A DNA stretch of 64,000 nt, from contig NZ_LQRT01000003.1 in the NCBI RefSeq assembly GCF_001632745.1, forward strand, positions 1-64,000, read 5' to 3'. Source of the DNA: Aquimarina aggregata (GTDB lineage Bacteria > Bacteroidota > Bacteroidia > Flavobacteriales > Flavobacteriaceae). Shown here one piece after another: positions 16,941 to 26,333 of the stretch (the first letter of the stretch is position 1; the number at the start of each line of letters is the position of its first letter). The translations under genes and the position numbers were made by a program. The notes beneath the pieces were generated by a model. The model did no database searches, had not been told where the DNA came from, and worked only from the letters and a program-made list of their open reading frames with translations.

Positions 16941-18188
16941 ATGAATAAGATAGCCCAGTTTCAACTATCGTTGATGATGTTTTTAGAATTTTTTATTTGG
17001 GGAGGATGGTTTGTAACCATGGGGATATATTTACCCAACACACTTAATACAAGTGGTGCCGAAACAGCAATGGCATACTCTACCCAATCTTGGGGAGCTA
17101 TTATTGCACCATTTATTATTGGATTAGTGGCAGATCGTTTTTTTAATGCAGAAAGAATACTTGGTATTTTACATATTATAGGTGCCTTTTTAATGTATCA
17201 AATGGCTAATGCCTCAGATTTTAGCGCATTTTATCCTTATGTACTAGGATATATGATTGCATACATGCCTACATTAGCGCTAGTTAATTCTGTATCTTTT
17301 AATCAAATGACAGATCCATCGAAACAATTTCCATTTATACGAGTCTGGGGAACCATTGGTTGGATTATAGCTGGATTGGTTTTCATTAGTCTTATTTTTA
17401 ACTGGGATTCACCAGATAATATTGATCTAGGAGCTTTAAGAAATACATTTTTAATGACCGCAATCGCATCCGCTCTATTAGGGGTTTTTAGTTTCACATT
17501 ACCAAAAACTCCACCTAAAAGTGATGAAAAAGTTACTATTTCTGATATTCTTGGTCTAGATGCTTTGAAGTTACTGGGTAATAGAAATTTTTTGGTTTTT
17601 TTCATTGCATCAATTTTAATTTGTATTCCTTTAGCATTTTATTATCAACATGCTGGACAGTATCTAGGTGAAATCAAAGCATCAGTAGTATTTTATAATA
17701 AAGAAATTGGACCTGCAGGCTTAATGACTATTGGTCAGATGTCTGAAGTTTTATTTATGTTACTACTACCCTTTTTCTTTAAAAAATTTGGTTTCAAAAA
17801 AACCATACTGGTAGGTATGCTTGCCTGGACGGTACGCTATCTATTATTTGCTTATGGTAATTCCGGAGAACTTGTATTTATGCTTATTACAGGAATTGCA
17901 TTACATGGCATATGCTATGATTTTTTCTTTGTTTCGGGCCAAATATATACAGACAGTAAGGCTGGTGAGAAATTTAAAAGTGCCGCTCAAGGTTTAATCA
18001 CCCTAGCCACCTATGGATTAGGAATGCTTATCGGTTTTTACGTAGCAGGAAAAATAACAGATGCAAATATTGTAGGAGAAGGTCATGATTGGATAAGTAT
18101 CTGGATTTTCCCAGCTATATTTGCAGCAGCGGTGATGATACTCTTCGCCGTTTTCTTCAAAAATGAAAAAATAGAATATAAAGAATAA
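16941..18188 (+). CDS. MFS transporter of the nucleoside:H+ symporter (NupG-like) family
   Basis: 415 residues with about 12 membrane helices. The opening LSLMMFLEFFIWGGWFVTMG and the internal PFIRVWGTIGWI are typical of the nucleoside H+ symporter family. In Bacteroidota, copies of this family often sit in sugar-oxidation clusters rather than with nucleoside genes. Seven bases separate it from the TIM barrel gene and five from the Gfo/Idh gene. It probably carries the oxidised sugar or hydrolysis product across the inner membrane; the substrate is inferred from context. Confidence 0.92.
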   Translation: MNKIAQFQLSLMMFLEFFIWGGWFVTMGIYLPNTLNTSGAETAMAYSTQSWGAIIAPFIIGLVADRFFNAERILGILHIIGAFLMYQMANASDFSAFYPYVLGYMIAYMPTLALVNSVSFNQMTDPSKQFPFIRVWGTIGWIIAGLVFISLIFNWDSPDNIDLGALRNTFLMTAIASALLGVFSFTLPKTPPKSDEKVTISDILGLDALKLLGNRNFLVFFIASILICIPLAFYYQHAGQYLGEIKASVVFYNKEIGPAGLMTIGQMSEVLFMLLLPFFFKKFGFKKTILVGMLAWTVRYLLFAYGNSGELVFMLITGIALHGICYDFFFVSGQIYTDSKAGEKFKSAAQGLITLATYGLGMLIGFYVAGKITDANIVGEGHDWISIWIFPAIFAAAVMILFAVFFKNEKIEYKE

Positions 18189-18193
18189 AAGAT

Positions 18194-19345
18194 ATGACCC
18201 GATTAAAAATGGGAATGATAGGTGGAGGATTAGGTTCTTTCATAGGAGATGTACATAGAAAAGCAGCTGGTTTAGATGGAATGATTTCGTTGGTTTGTGG
18301 TGCTTTTTCAAGTACCGAAGAAAAAAGTATTGCTTCTGCAAAAGCTATTGGTATACCAAAAAGCAGAGCATATGGTAGTTATCAGCAAATGATTAAAGCA
18401 GAGGCTAAACTTCCTGAAGATGAACGAATGGATTTTGTAGCTATTGTAACTCCAAATCACATGCATTTCCCCCCTGCAAAGATGGCATTAGAACATGGTT
18501 TTCATGTGATCTGTGATAAACCATTGTCTTTAAACATGGAAGAAGCTATCGAACTGGAAAAAATAGTACAGTCTACCGGTAAAGTTTTTGCCTTAACTCA
18601 TAATTATACAGGATATCCTATGGTGAAACAAGCTAAAGCCATGATTGCCAAAGGAGATTTAGGTACTATAAGAAAAATTAATGTTCAATATTTACAAGGT
18701 TGGCTTTCTTCTGCTGTAGAAAAAACAGATCACAAACAAGCAGCATGGCGTGTAGATCCGAAACGATCAGGAATCGGCGGTGCCCTTGGAGATATCGGCA
18801 CTCATGCTGAAAACCTAGTTGAATATATATCAGGGATTCATATTAATGAACTTGCAGCTGATCTTACTGCTTTTGGAGAAGGAAGAACACTTGATGATGA
18901 CGGTAATATTTTACTACGATTTGAAAATGGTGCTAAAGGTACTATGACATTTTCTCAGATTGCCACTGGTGAAGAAAACGGATTAGCCATTAAAATTTAT
19001 GGGACAAAAGGAAGTGTTGACTGGCATCAAGAAAACCCAAATGAATTGGTTGTAAAATGGTTAAATCAACCTAAACAAACGTATACACCAGGAGGTAATG
19101 GCGGGTATCCAGAGGCGTCTGAATATGTGCGTATTCCTGCTGGACATCCTGAAGGGTATTTAGAAGGTTTTGCCACTATTTACCGAAGTTTTGCTAAGGA
19201 GCTAAACCATGTAAAACAAGGAAACTCCCCTTCTTCTCTTCCTGATTTTCCAACAGTTCAAGATGGAGTACGAGGTATGAATTTCATTTATAAAGCTGTA
19301 GAAAGTAGTTCGAATAATGCCAGTTGGGTAACATTAAAAAGTTAG
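18194..19345 (+). CDS. Gfo/Idh/MocA-family NAD(P)-dependent oxidoreductase
   Basis: 383 residues. Rossmann start MGMIGGGLGSFIGDVH, the NHMH segment, and the CDKPLSLNMEEA motif with the conserved Lys of the family. The C-terminal half has the GGALGDIGTHAENL segment, carrying the catalytic Asp/His region. No signal peptide, so cytoplasmic. A reasonable role is reduction of an imported 3-keto-sugar or oxidation at C3, linking the periplasmic oxidation to central metabolism. It is the sixth gene of the cluster. Confidence 0.92.
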   Translation: MTRLKMGMIGGGLGSFIGDVHRKAAGLDGMISLVCGAFSSTEEKSIASAKAIGIPKSRAYGSYQQMIKAEAKLPEDERMDFVAIVTPNHMHFPPAKMALEHGFHVICDKPLSLNMEEAIELEKIVQSTGKVFALTHNYTGYPMVKQAKAMIAKGDLGTIRKINVQYLQGWLSSAVEKTDHKQAAWRVDPKRSGIGGALGDIGTHAENLVEYISGIHINELAADLTAFGEGRTLDDDGNILLRFENGAKGTMTFSQIATGEENGLAIKIYGTKGSVDWHQENPNELVVKWLNQPKQTYTPGGNGGYPEASEYVRIPAGHPEGYLEGFATIYRSFAKELNHVKQGNSPSSLPDFPTVQDGVRGMNFIYKAVESSSNNASWVTLKS

Positions 19346-19386
19346 AGCATACTATTGAAATAAAAAATCATAAAAAATACTGAGCA

Positions 19387-20439
19387 ATGAAAACCATTAA
19401 AGGGCCTGCTGTTTTTTTAGCACAATTTATGGATGATAATCCTCCATTCAATTCTCTAGATGGACTCTGTAAATGGGCATCCGATTTAGGTTACAAAGGA
19501 ATTCAAATACCTACCTGGGAAACTAGATTGATTGATCTGGACACAGCTGCAAATAGTCAAACCTATTGTGACGAATTAAAAGGAAAGATCGCAGATTATG
19601 GCTTAGAAATCACAGAATTATCAACACATCTACAAGGGCAATTAGTCGCTGTGCACCCAGCATATGATCTTATGTTTGATAACTTCGCTCCGGATGATTG
19701 TAAAAACAATCCTAAAAAACGTACTGAATGGGCGGTGCAACAAGTTAAAAATGCAGCTATAGCAAGTAATCGCCTAGGAATTAAAGCACACGCTACTTTT
19801 TCTGGTGCATTATTATGGCATACCATGCACCCATGGCCACAACGTCCTGCTGGATTAGTAGAAATGGGATTTGAAGAATTAGCAAAACGTTGGCTTCCTA
19901 TATTAAACCATTTTGATGAAAATGGTGTAGATGTATGTTATGAAATTCATCCTGGTGAAGATCTACATGATGGTGTTACATTTGAACGATTTCTTGAAGC
20001 TACCGGAAATCATAAACGTGTAAATATCCTTTATGATCCAAGTCATTTCGTATTACAACAATTAGACTATCTTGAGTATATAGATCACTATCATGAATTT
20101 ATCAAAGCATTTCATGTAAAAGACTCTGAGTTTAATCCTACAGGAAAAAAAGGGGCTTTTGGAGGTTATAGCGAATGGATTGATAGAGCTGGCAGATATC
20201 GCTCTTTAGGAGATGGACAAATAGACTTTAAAACTATTTTCTCTAAACTAACTCAATACGGTTGCGATGTATGGGCAGTTATGGAATGGGAATGTTGTAT
20301 AAAATCTCCTGAACAGGGAGCACGAGAAGGAGCTAAATTCATACAAGATCATATTATTGAAGCTACCGAAAAGACTTTTGATGATTTTGCGGGAGCGAGT
20401 ACCAATAAAGATATGCTAAAAAAAATATTGGGAATTTAA
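19387..20439 (+). CDS. Cytoplasmic sugar phosphate isomerase/epimerase (TIM barrel)
   Basis: 350 residues, no signal peptide. AP-endonuclease-2-type TIM barrel with visible metal ligands: Glu in VCYEIHPGEDLHDG, Asp/His in LYDPSHFV, His in KAFHVKDSEF and Glu in AVMEWE. Longer than the lipoprotein barrel at 15936 and not closely alike, so not a recent duplication. It probably converts the reduced or oxidised hexose inside the cell. It follows the Gfo/Idh gene after 41 bases. Confidence 0.91.
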   Translation: MKTIKGPAVFLAQFMDDNPPFNSLDGLCKWASDLGYKGIQIPTWETRLIDLDTAANSQTYCDELKGKIADYGLEITELSTHLQGQLVAVHPAYDLMFDNFAPDDCKNNPKKRTEWAVQQVKNAAIASNRLGIKAHATFSGALLWHTMHPWPQRPAGLVEMGFEELAKRWLPILNHFDENGVDVCYEIHPGEDLHDGVTFERFLEATGNHKRVNILYDPSHFVLQQLDYLEYIDHYHEFIKAFHVKDSEFNPTGKKGAFGGYSEWIDRAGRYRSLGDGQIDFKTIFSKLTQYGCDVWAVMEWECCIKSPEQGAREGAKFIQDHIIEATEKTFDDFAGASTNKDMLKKILGI

Positions 20440-20467
20440 AACGTTTATAAAAAGCGAAAAAAATATC

Positions 20468-21262
20468 ATGAAAAAATTAACATACTACCTACTCATTACA
20501 ATTGTTATTTGTTCTTGTAAAGAAAAAACAGAAACAGCAGTGATTGAGAATCCTAAAGAAGAATCAAAGCCAGTAATACAAGAAAAGGAAATTACTGATC
20601 CTAAAGAAACCGAAGTCTGGGATCCAGAACCAAAAACTGTTTCTTTCAACCAAAATAACGTTCCTTCTGACGCACTAGTGTTATTTGATGGTACAAATCT
20701 AGAGGCTTGGGTATCTTCAAAAGATGCTACTCCAGCTAGCTGGACAATTAATGCTGATCAAACTATGACCGTAAAACCTGGAGCTGGTGATATACAAACG
20801 AAACAAGACTTTGGTAGTATTCAGTTACACCTAGAATGGAGCGCTCCCGATAGTGTTGAAAGCGAAGGACAAGGACGTGGTAATAGCGGTGTTTTTTTTC
20901 AGAATAAATATGAAGTTCAGATACTAGATAGTTATCAAAATCCCACATATTCGAATGGTCAGGCCACTTCTATATATAAACAACACATTCCTTTAGTAAA
21001 TGCTACCAAAGCTCCCGATCAATGGCAAACTTATGATATTATCTTTCATGAACCTGAATTTGATAGTTCAGGAAAAAAGGTTAAATCTGGAACTTTTACT
21101 GTAATTCATAATGGTGTTTTGGTACAAGATCATGTTGAAATTTTAGGTTCTACAGAATATATCGGCCCTCCAAAAAACGAGGCTCATAATAAAGGCCCCA
21201 TTAAATTACAAGATCATAGTAATCTAGTACAATATCGAAATATTTGGGTGCGAGAATTATAG
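20468..21262 (+). CDS. DUF1080 / 3-keto-disaccharide hydrolase domain lipoprotein
   Basis: 264 residues with a lipoprotein signal (VICSC) and a 45-residue acidic/Lys linker, then a concanavalin-like beta-sandwich of the DUF1080 family, now named 3-keto-disaccharide hydrolase: LVLFDGTNLEAWVS, GDIQTKQDFGSIQLHLEW, GNSGVFFQNKYEVQILDS and a final YRNIWVREL. Glu and Asp of the EVQILDS strand are typical. It would cleave glycosides whose sugar has been oxidised at C3 by the GMC complex, which makes the gene set coherent. Last gene of the cluster; a perfect palindromic terminator follows. Confidence 0.92.
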   Translation: MKKLTYYLLITIVICSCKEKTETAVIENPKEESKPVIQEKEITDPKETEVWDPEPKTVSFNQNNVPSDALVLFDGTNLEAWVSSKDATPASWTINADQTMTVKPGAGDIQTKQDFGSIQLHLEWSAPDSVESEGQGRGNSGVFFQNKYEVQILDSYQNPTYSNGQATSIYKQHIPLVNATKAPDQWQTYDIIFHEPEFDSSGKKVKSGTFTVIHNGVLVQDHVEILGSTEYIGPPKNEAHNKGPIKLQDHSNLVQYRNIWVREL

Positions 21263-21312
21263 TATTAAAGCTACCTATATCTTTTTTTTATTTAAGATAG
21301 ATTTAATCCTAC

Positions 21313-21350
21313 AAAAAAATGGGAGAAGTTATAACTTCTCCCATTTTTTA
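21313..21350. terminator. Palindromic bidirectional terminator
   Basis: A run of A, then the perfect 22-base palindrome GGGAGAAGTT/ATAACTTCTCCC at 21321-21342 flanked by AT, then a T-run. It can end both the plus-strand cluster at 21262 and the minus-strand small gene at 21380. Confidence 0.9.
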
Positions 21351-21379
21351 CTCAAAAAGTTTATTATCTTAATAATACT

Positions 21380-21529
21380 TTAATGTATATGAGGGCATTC
21401 TCCCTGCGCAGAGTTACAAACTTCAATACGACTTAATCCTCCTCCTGCTCCTTTTATGGTTTGTAATTTTAGTTTTGAAATAACCTCTTTTTGAAGTTTT
21501 AATGTCTTAATTTCTTTTCTTTTTTTCAT
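21380..21529 (-). CDS. Small RiPP precursor-like peptide (class I lanthipeptide leader type)
   Basis: 49 codons, ATG to TAA, found by reading the minus strand. The N-terminal half is a Lys-rich leader (MKKRKEIKTLKLQKEVISKL) fitting the L-x-L-x-K-x-x-I-x-x-L pattern of Bacteroidota lanthipeptide-type leaders. A GAGGG stretch at 27-31 follows as a possible cleavage point, then a short core with Ser33, Cys38, Ser40 and Cys45 ending CPHIH. No lanthionine synthetase, protease or exporter gene lies within the window, so it would be an orphan precursor using enzymes elsewhere. The ORF ends 30 bases before the palindromic terminator, as a real gene would. Confidence 0.65.
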   Translation of the reverse strand: MKKRKEIKTLKLQKEVISKLKLQTIKGAGGGLSRIEVCNSAQGECPHIH

Positions 21530-21665
21530 TACTTGAAATTTAATTTATGTATTTAACTGAAAAGGAAATTAATCAGAATTAATCTAATCTTGAATAGTTC
21601 ATTCTTGAAATTTATAAATCTCTACTTTAAATTTATAAATATAAACACATAAATAAATAACGAAT

Positions 21666-23504
21666 TTATTGTGATGATGAAAGGGGTATCGTAAAATAAA
21701 AAGTACTTCCCTCTCCTACTTTGGAGGTCAACCAAATTTCTCCGCCATGAGATTCTACTATTTTTTTACAATGCGCCAACCCTATACCCGTTCCTTGATA
21801 TTGTTCTCGAGAATGTAATCGTTGGAAAATAGCAAATATCCGTTCTTTATGCTCTTCTGGTATTCCGATACCGTTATCTTTTATAGCAAATTGCCAAAAG
21901 TCATTTTGTTGATTCTTAGATTTGTTTTTCTTGCTACAAGAAATTTTGATTTCAGGTACAACACCATCTGCTCTAAACTTAATGGCATTACTAATAAGGT
22001 TTTGAAATAGTAATCTAAGTTCTATTTCAGAACCGGTTACAGTAGGTAGTTTTCCTATTGTAATCTTTGCTCCTTCTTTATCGATAACACTTTTTAAATC
22101 TGCCTTTAAATCTGCAAGAACATTGTTTGTATTTACTTTTGCGTATTCTTTTCCTCTTCCTAATCTAGAATATTCCAGCAGAGCGTCTATCAAATTCTTC
22201 ATTCGTAAACTAGCATCTTGTATAAAGTTTAAACTTTCTTTCCCAACGCTATCAATACGATCTCCGTAATCCTCGACTATTAAACCAATAAAACTAGAAA
22301 TTGTGTTAAGTGGTTCTTGTAAATCATGACTAGCTATATATGCAAATTGTTCTAACTCTTTATTTTTAGCTTCTAATGCTAACGATTGCTCATAAATAGC
22401 CTGATTCTTTTTTTCTAATTCGATATTAAACTTCTTTTTTGCTAAATACCCTTTATAAATAAAAAAGCTTCCTAAAAGAATAAGACTAATAAGGGCAATG
22501 AGTAATGAGTTAATCTTTTTTTGTGTGCTAAGTCTTACATTCTGTCGTGTTAAAATTTCGTCTTGTTGCTTAATCTGCTTACTTTGCTCTTTAAGAAAGT
22601 CCTGTTGTTTCTGTATTTCTTGATTACTTTTTTCAATTTTTGCTTCTTGATTTTTAATAAATGTAATCTGCTCTTTAATGCTTTTCTCTAGTTCTAGTTC
22701 TATCTGTTCTTTCTCTTTATATTTTTTTTGCTGTATTTGACTTTCTGTATATAGATTAATTATTTTGTTCTTACGTTCAGTAATTTCTTGATCCTTTGTT
22801 CCTATTTCCTTTTCTTGATTTGTAATCTTTCTATTTTGATATTCAATTACCTCTTCCTTATTTTTAATAATATTTTCTTGTTCTTCTGTTTTTTCTTGGA
22901 CTTCATTTAGCGATTTTTCGGTCTTTTTATATAATCGCTTCCATTTTTGTGAAGAACTAATGGCATATCTTTTTAAGGAAGGAGCTACCGCAAACCCTTC
23001 TCCTTGAATACGATCTAAACTAATTTCATATTCAAAAGAGTTTCCTACTGCGACCATATTAATCATAGAAGCATTGTAATTATAATCTTCTGTAACTAAT
23101 AAAACGTTCTTTTTTGAGATTTTGTTAAGTATATAACCAATAGTGTAATTGTACTTGTTATTTACATATAGTAGTTGGACATCTTTAATTTGTCGAATAG
23201 AATTAAATCGTACTACCTGAACTGGTTTGTTATGAATTTTTCTTTTCTGCGCCATAGCCTGAAGGTCAATAACTGTATGATCAGGGCCTAATACTCCTAT
23301 TTTAAAAGAAGATTCTTCATCTAAATTTGGCCAACTAACTTGTTGTGCAAAATTGAAGATAAAAATTCCTCTTTGCAGCCTTTTTACCTCTTCATTAGTT
23401 TCTTGAGCTTGACTGTTATAACAAAACAACACAGTCAAGAAACACAAACACATAAAAGATAAATGAATCCTAATAAATGATATAATTTTAAAATTAAAAA
23501 TCAT
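21666..23504 (-). CDS. Membrane sensor histidine kinase with periplasmic YfiR domain
   Basis: 612 residues: signal/anchor (11-33), YfiR (DUF4154) domain (about 37-185, GIFIFNFAQQVSWPN, VLLVTEDYN), a very long coiled coil (about 190-330), membrane helix (331-351), HisKA with phospho-acceptor His393 (IASHDLQEPLN) and a HATPase_c domain (NLISNAIKF, DNGIGIPEE, GTGIGLAHCKKIVESHGG). YfiR binds periplasmic ligands and controls cyclic-di-GMP in Pseudomonas; here it is wired to a kinase. It overlaps the TonB receptor gene by 4 bases, so the pair is translationally coupled and the receptor's cargo may be its signal. Single-domain response regulators sit just upstream. Confidence 0.93.
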   Translation of the reverse strand: MIFNFKIISFIRIHLSFMCLCFLTVLFCYNSQAQETNEEVKRLQRGIFIFNFAQQVSWPNLDEESSFKIGVLGPDHTVIDLQAMAQKRKIHNKPVQVVRFNSIRQIKDVQLLYVNNKYNYTIGYILNKISKKNVLLVTEDYNYNASMINMVAVGNSFEYEISLDRIQGEGFAVAPSLKRYAISSSQKWKRLYKKTEKSLNEVQEKTEEQENIIKNKEEVIEYQNRKITNQEKEIGTKDQEITERKNKIINLYTESQIQQKKYKEKEQIELELEKSIKEQITFIKNQEAKIEKSNQEIQKQQDFLKEQSKQIKQQDEILTRQNVRLSTQKKINSLLIALISLILLGSFFIYKGYLAKKKFNIELEKKNQAIYEQSLALEAKNKELEQFAYIASHDLQEPLNTISSFIGLIVEDYGDRIDSVGKESLNFIQDASLRMKNLIDALLEYSRLGRGKEYAKVNTNNVLADLKADLKSVIDKEGAKITIGKLPTVTGSEIELRLLFQNLISNAIKFRADGVVPEIKISCSKKNKSKNQQNDFWQFAIKDNGIGIPEEHKERIFAIFQRLHSREQYQGTGIGLAHCKKIVESHGGEIWLTSKVGEGSTFYFTIPLSSSQ

Positions 23505-26233
23505 AATCTAAGTAATAGCCTTACAAAATAATTGCTTCCATATACGCCAAATTGTTGTACTCTCCTACTGTACGTAAAATTACCTTCATCTGTATTAGCA
23601 GAGTGCGTATGTTTATCAGGAAAAACATTGAAGACATTGTTTCCACCTATAGTACATTTAATATAATCATTAACTTGGTAAGAAACACCCATATCTGTAA
23701 CTAATTTAGGAGAAAAAAGCTGATCTCTTGATTCTATAGCGCCACTAAATTCATTTAATACCCAATTGTCAGGATTGCCATCGTTAGGATGCATAAATTT
23801 AACTTCTCCAAAAACAGTATTTGTCATCTGAAAATTAAATTTATCTATATCATATGAAAAGAAAGAATTCACTTTAAAGTTTGGTTGCGACGATTCTACT
23901 CTCGCTATTTCTTCTCTATTGAATAAAATATTTTCCTGCCCTATTAAGGCTTCGGATACTTTAATACCATTCTTTACTCTAGTTTTTGTAATGTTTGCTC
24001 CTAAAGATGCACTAAATTCACCTTCGGCTAAAGGAGTTTTAAAAAACAAAACAGCATCTAAACCTGTTGTTTTAGAATCGATAGCATTTGTAAAAAACTG
24101 TGCAGCTCCTACTCCAAATGGTTCTAAAATAGCTTCATATCCTTCTGCAAATTGTCCAGAAAGCACTATTCTATCATCTATATTTATTAGATAATAATCT
24201 AAAGAAAAAGTAATATTTTCATTAAACTTTCCACTAAAACCTGCACTAAAGTGTTTAGATAATTCTGGCTTTAACTTTCCTATTTTAAAAGCTTCTGCAG
24301 CAACAGCACTTTCGTTATTAAAGGTACCTACTTGAATACTTTCTCCATTGATAAATTGAGTACTAATATTTTGGAAAAACACTTGATGTAAAGAAGGCGC
24401 CCTAAAACCAGTAGTAAAACCGGCTCTCACACTTAATTCATCTTGAATTCTATACCGTCCAGATAATTTCCATATAGCTTGACCTTTAAAATCATTATAT
24501 GCTTCATATCTAGCTGCTCCTCTTACTAATAGTTTTTCGGTTATGTTTGCTTCAATATCAAGATAACCCGAACTATTCGTTCTAAATCGATCCAATTCGT
24601 TCTCTGGTCGAATCCCAGGAAATACTTGAGCTCCTACAGATCTTGGCAGTTCATCTCCTAATTCATTTATAAATGTTGATCCGCCGTTAACATATGAGGC
24701 TTCTTCTCCGGCTATGATTTGATAATTTTCTACTCGTAACTCTGTTCCAAATGCGATATTTAAACCACTAGCCCAATCAAAACTTCTTGAAATATCAAGA
24801 TTAGTTGTATTTTGATTGTACAAAAAACCACCAGCATAAAAGGTTCTAGGTGACGCCACTCCGAGAGATGCATTATTAGAATTATTAACCGTATAATTTA
24901 ATTGATTTATTCCTATCGTATGACTAAAATCAATATTCCATTCATTCTTAACTCCTCTTACTCCACCAGAAATACCATCATCTTGTATTCCCGTTAATAT
25001 TTCTGGAGAAAAACCATTTGGATACAATTCTAATACTACTCTATCTTGATCTTTAGGAAATCTATAAAAACCTTTTGCTTTACCTTCTCTATAATTTCGC
25101 CCTCCTCTTAAGTAAAATGTTGCGTGGTCAGAAATTGGCATTTCCGCATTAAATGAAAGTCCAAGATTTTGAGTTTCGGCACTACCAATTTCCATGACTT
25201 GTCGACCAGAATATCCGGTTTGTCCAAAAAAATTGTTTTCCTGTAATAACCTTTCCTCTTCTATAGGATCATCAGAATAAACTGTTCCTGTATAATCTCC
25301 CGCTCTATTAACCGCTTCTCTTTCTCTATACTCTGTTGTAATATTTACAAATCCTTCATTTCCAATTTTTAGTCCAAAATTTGCTGCTGAATATAACGTA
25401 AAACCATCTCCTTGAGTTGTTATACCCACTCGATTATCAATTTGAATAATTTCTGTCTGTTTTTTCAAAATAATATTGATAACACCTGCAATCGCATCAG
25501 AACCGTATTGAGAGGTTGCTCCATCCCTTAGCACTTCTATTCGTTCTATAGAAGCAACCGGTATTGCGTTAAAATCTGTTCCAACAGATCCTCTACCAAC
25601 AGTACCATTAACATTTAATAAAGAGCTATTATGTCTTCTTTTACCGTTAATTAATACTAATACCTGATCAGGACCTAACCCTCGAAGTGTAGCTGGATCT
25701 ATATGATCGGTACCATCTGCAATAGTTTGATGTGTAGAATGAAAAGAAGGTATTAAATAATGTAAAATCTGGCTTAGCTCTACCTGAGATGAGCTGGTAA
25801 TTTGTTGTGGAGACACAATATCAACGGCAGCTGTATTTTTAAGTAATGATTTTGGTTTAGCCCTAGATCCTAAAGAAACTGGTTGATCCATAGAAAAACC
25901 AGCTTGTAATATAAAATCTACTTTGATCGTATCGCCTACTTTAACCTCTACAGTTTTAGAAATTGTAGTATACATTACAAAGGCTGCATTAACTATATAT
26001 TCTCCTTCATTAACATTAAAGGTGTAATTTCCATTTACATCTGTAGTGGTTTTATAATCTGTTCCTTCTATCGCAATTCGCGCTCCAGGAAGATTTCCAA
26101 ATTGATCAGAAACATTACCTAAAATAACAGCTCTGGATTGTGAATAAATCCCAGTTATAAAACAAGAAAAAAATATAATCGTAAAAAATAATTTGTCTTG
26201 AATTATAAAAATACTTCGTGTGTTTTCTATCAG
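23501..26233 (-). CDS. TonB-dependent receptor with carboxypeptidase-like N-domain; start codon unusual
   Basis: Outer-membrane receptor: plug domain (RGLGPDQVLVLINGKRR, then RDGATSQYGSDAIAGVINI) and a beta-barrel to the end (NYFVRLLLRL). The first in-frame ATG is at 25975, but that would begin inside a carboxypeptidase-regulatory-like domain. The open frame continues upstream through VNGNYTFNVNEG, AIEGTDYKTTTDVNG and VSDQFGNLPGARI to a clear signal peptide (KLFFTIIFFSCFITGIYSQ), with a stop at 26255-26257. No ATG, GTG or TTG occurs in that extension; a CTG at 26233 or an ATT/ATC would have to start it. I set the start at the CTG; the true start is uncertain. The barrel resembles catechol- or cobalamin-type receptors; the ligand is unknown. 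Confidence 0.85.
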   Translation of the reverse strand: MIENTRSIFIIQDKLFFTIIFFSCFITGIYSQSRAVILGNVSDQFGNLPGARIAIEGTDYKTTTDVNGNYTFNVNEGEYIVNAAFVMYTTISKTVEVKVGDTIKVDFILQAGFSMDQPVSLGSRAKPKSLLKNTAAVDIVSPQQITSSSQVELSQILHYLIPSFHSTHQTIADGTDHIDPATLRGLGPDQVLVLINGKRRHNSSLLNVNGTVGRGSVGTDFNAIPVASIERIEVLRDGATSQYGSDAIAGVINIILKKQTEIIQIDNRVGITTQGDGFTLYSAANFGLKIGNEGFVNITTEYREREAVNRAGDYTGTVYSDDPIEEERLLQENNFFGQTGYSGRQVMEIGSAETQNLGLSFNAEMPISDHATFYLRGGRNYREGKAKGFYRFPKDQDRVVLELYPNGFSPEILTGIQDDGISGGVRGVKNEWNIDFSHTIGINQLNYTVNNSNNASLGVASPRTFYAGGFLYNQNTTNLDISRSFDWASGLNIAFGTELRVENYQIIAGEEASYVNGGSTFINELGDELPRSVGAQVFPGIRPENELDRFRTNSSGYLDIEANITEKLLVRGAARYEAYNDFKGQAIWKLSGRYRIQDELSVRAGFTTGFRAPSLHQVFFQNISTQFINGESIQVGTFNNESAVAAEAFKIGKLKPELSKHFSAGFSGKFNENITFSLDYYLINIDDRIVLSGQFAEGYEAILEPFGVGAAQFFTNAIDSKTTGLDAVLFFKTPLAEGEFSASLGANITKTRVKNGIKVSEALIGQENILFNREEIARVESSQPNFKVNSFFSYDIDKFNFQMTNTVFGEVKFMHPNDGNPDNWVLNEFSGAIESRDQLFSPKLVTDMGVSYQVNDYIKCTIGGNNVFNVFPDKHTHSANTDEGNFTYSRRVQQFGVYGSNYFVRLLLRL

Positions 26234-26333
26234 TGTTTTGATGTGTTTATATATTTAGCTTTTAAAAAAAATCTCTAGGGGGAAAATATATTATTTTTAA
26301 CTATTTCAAAGTACTAATACATTCTGTTTAACA

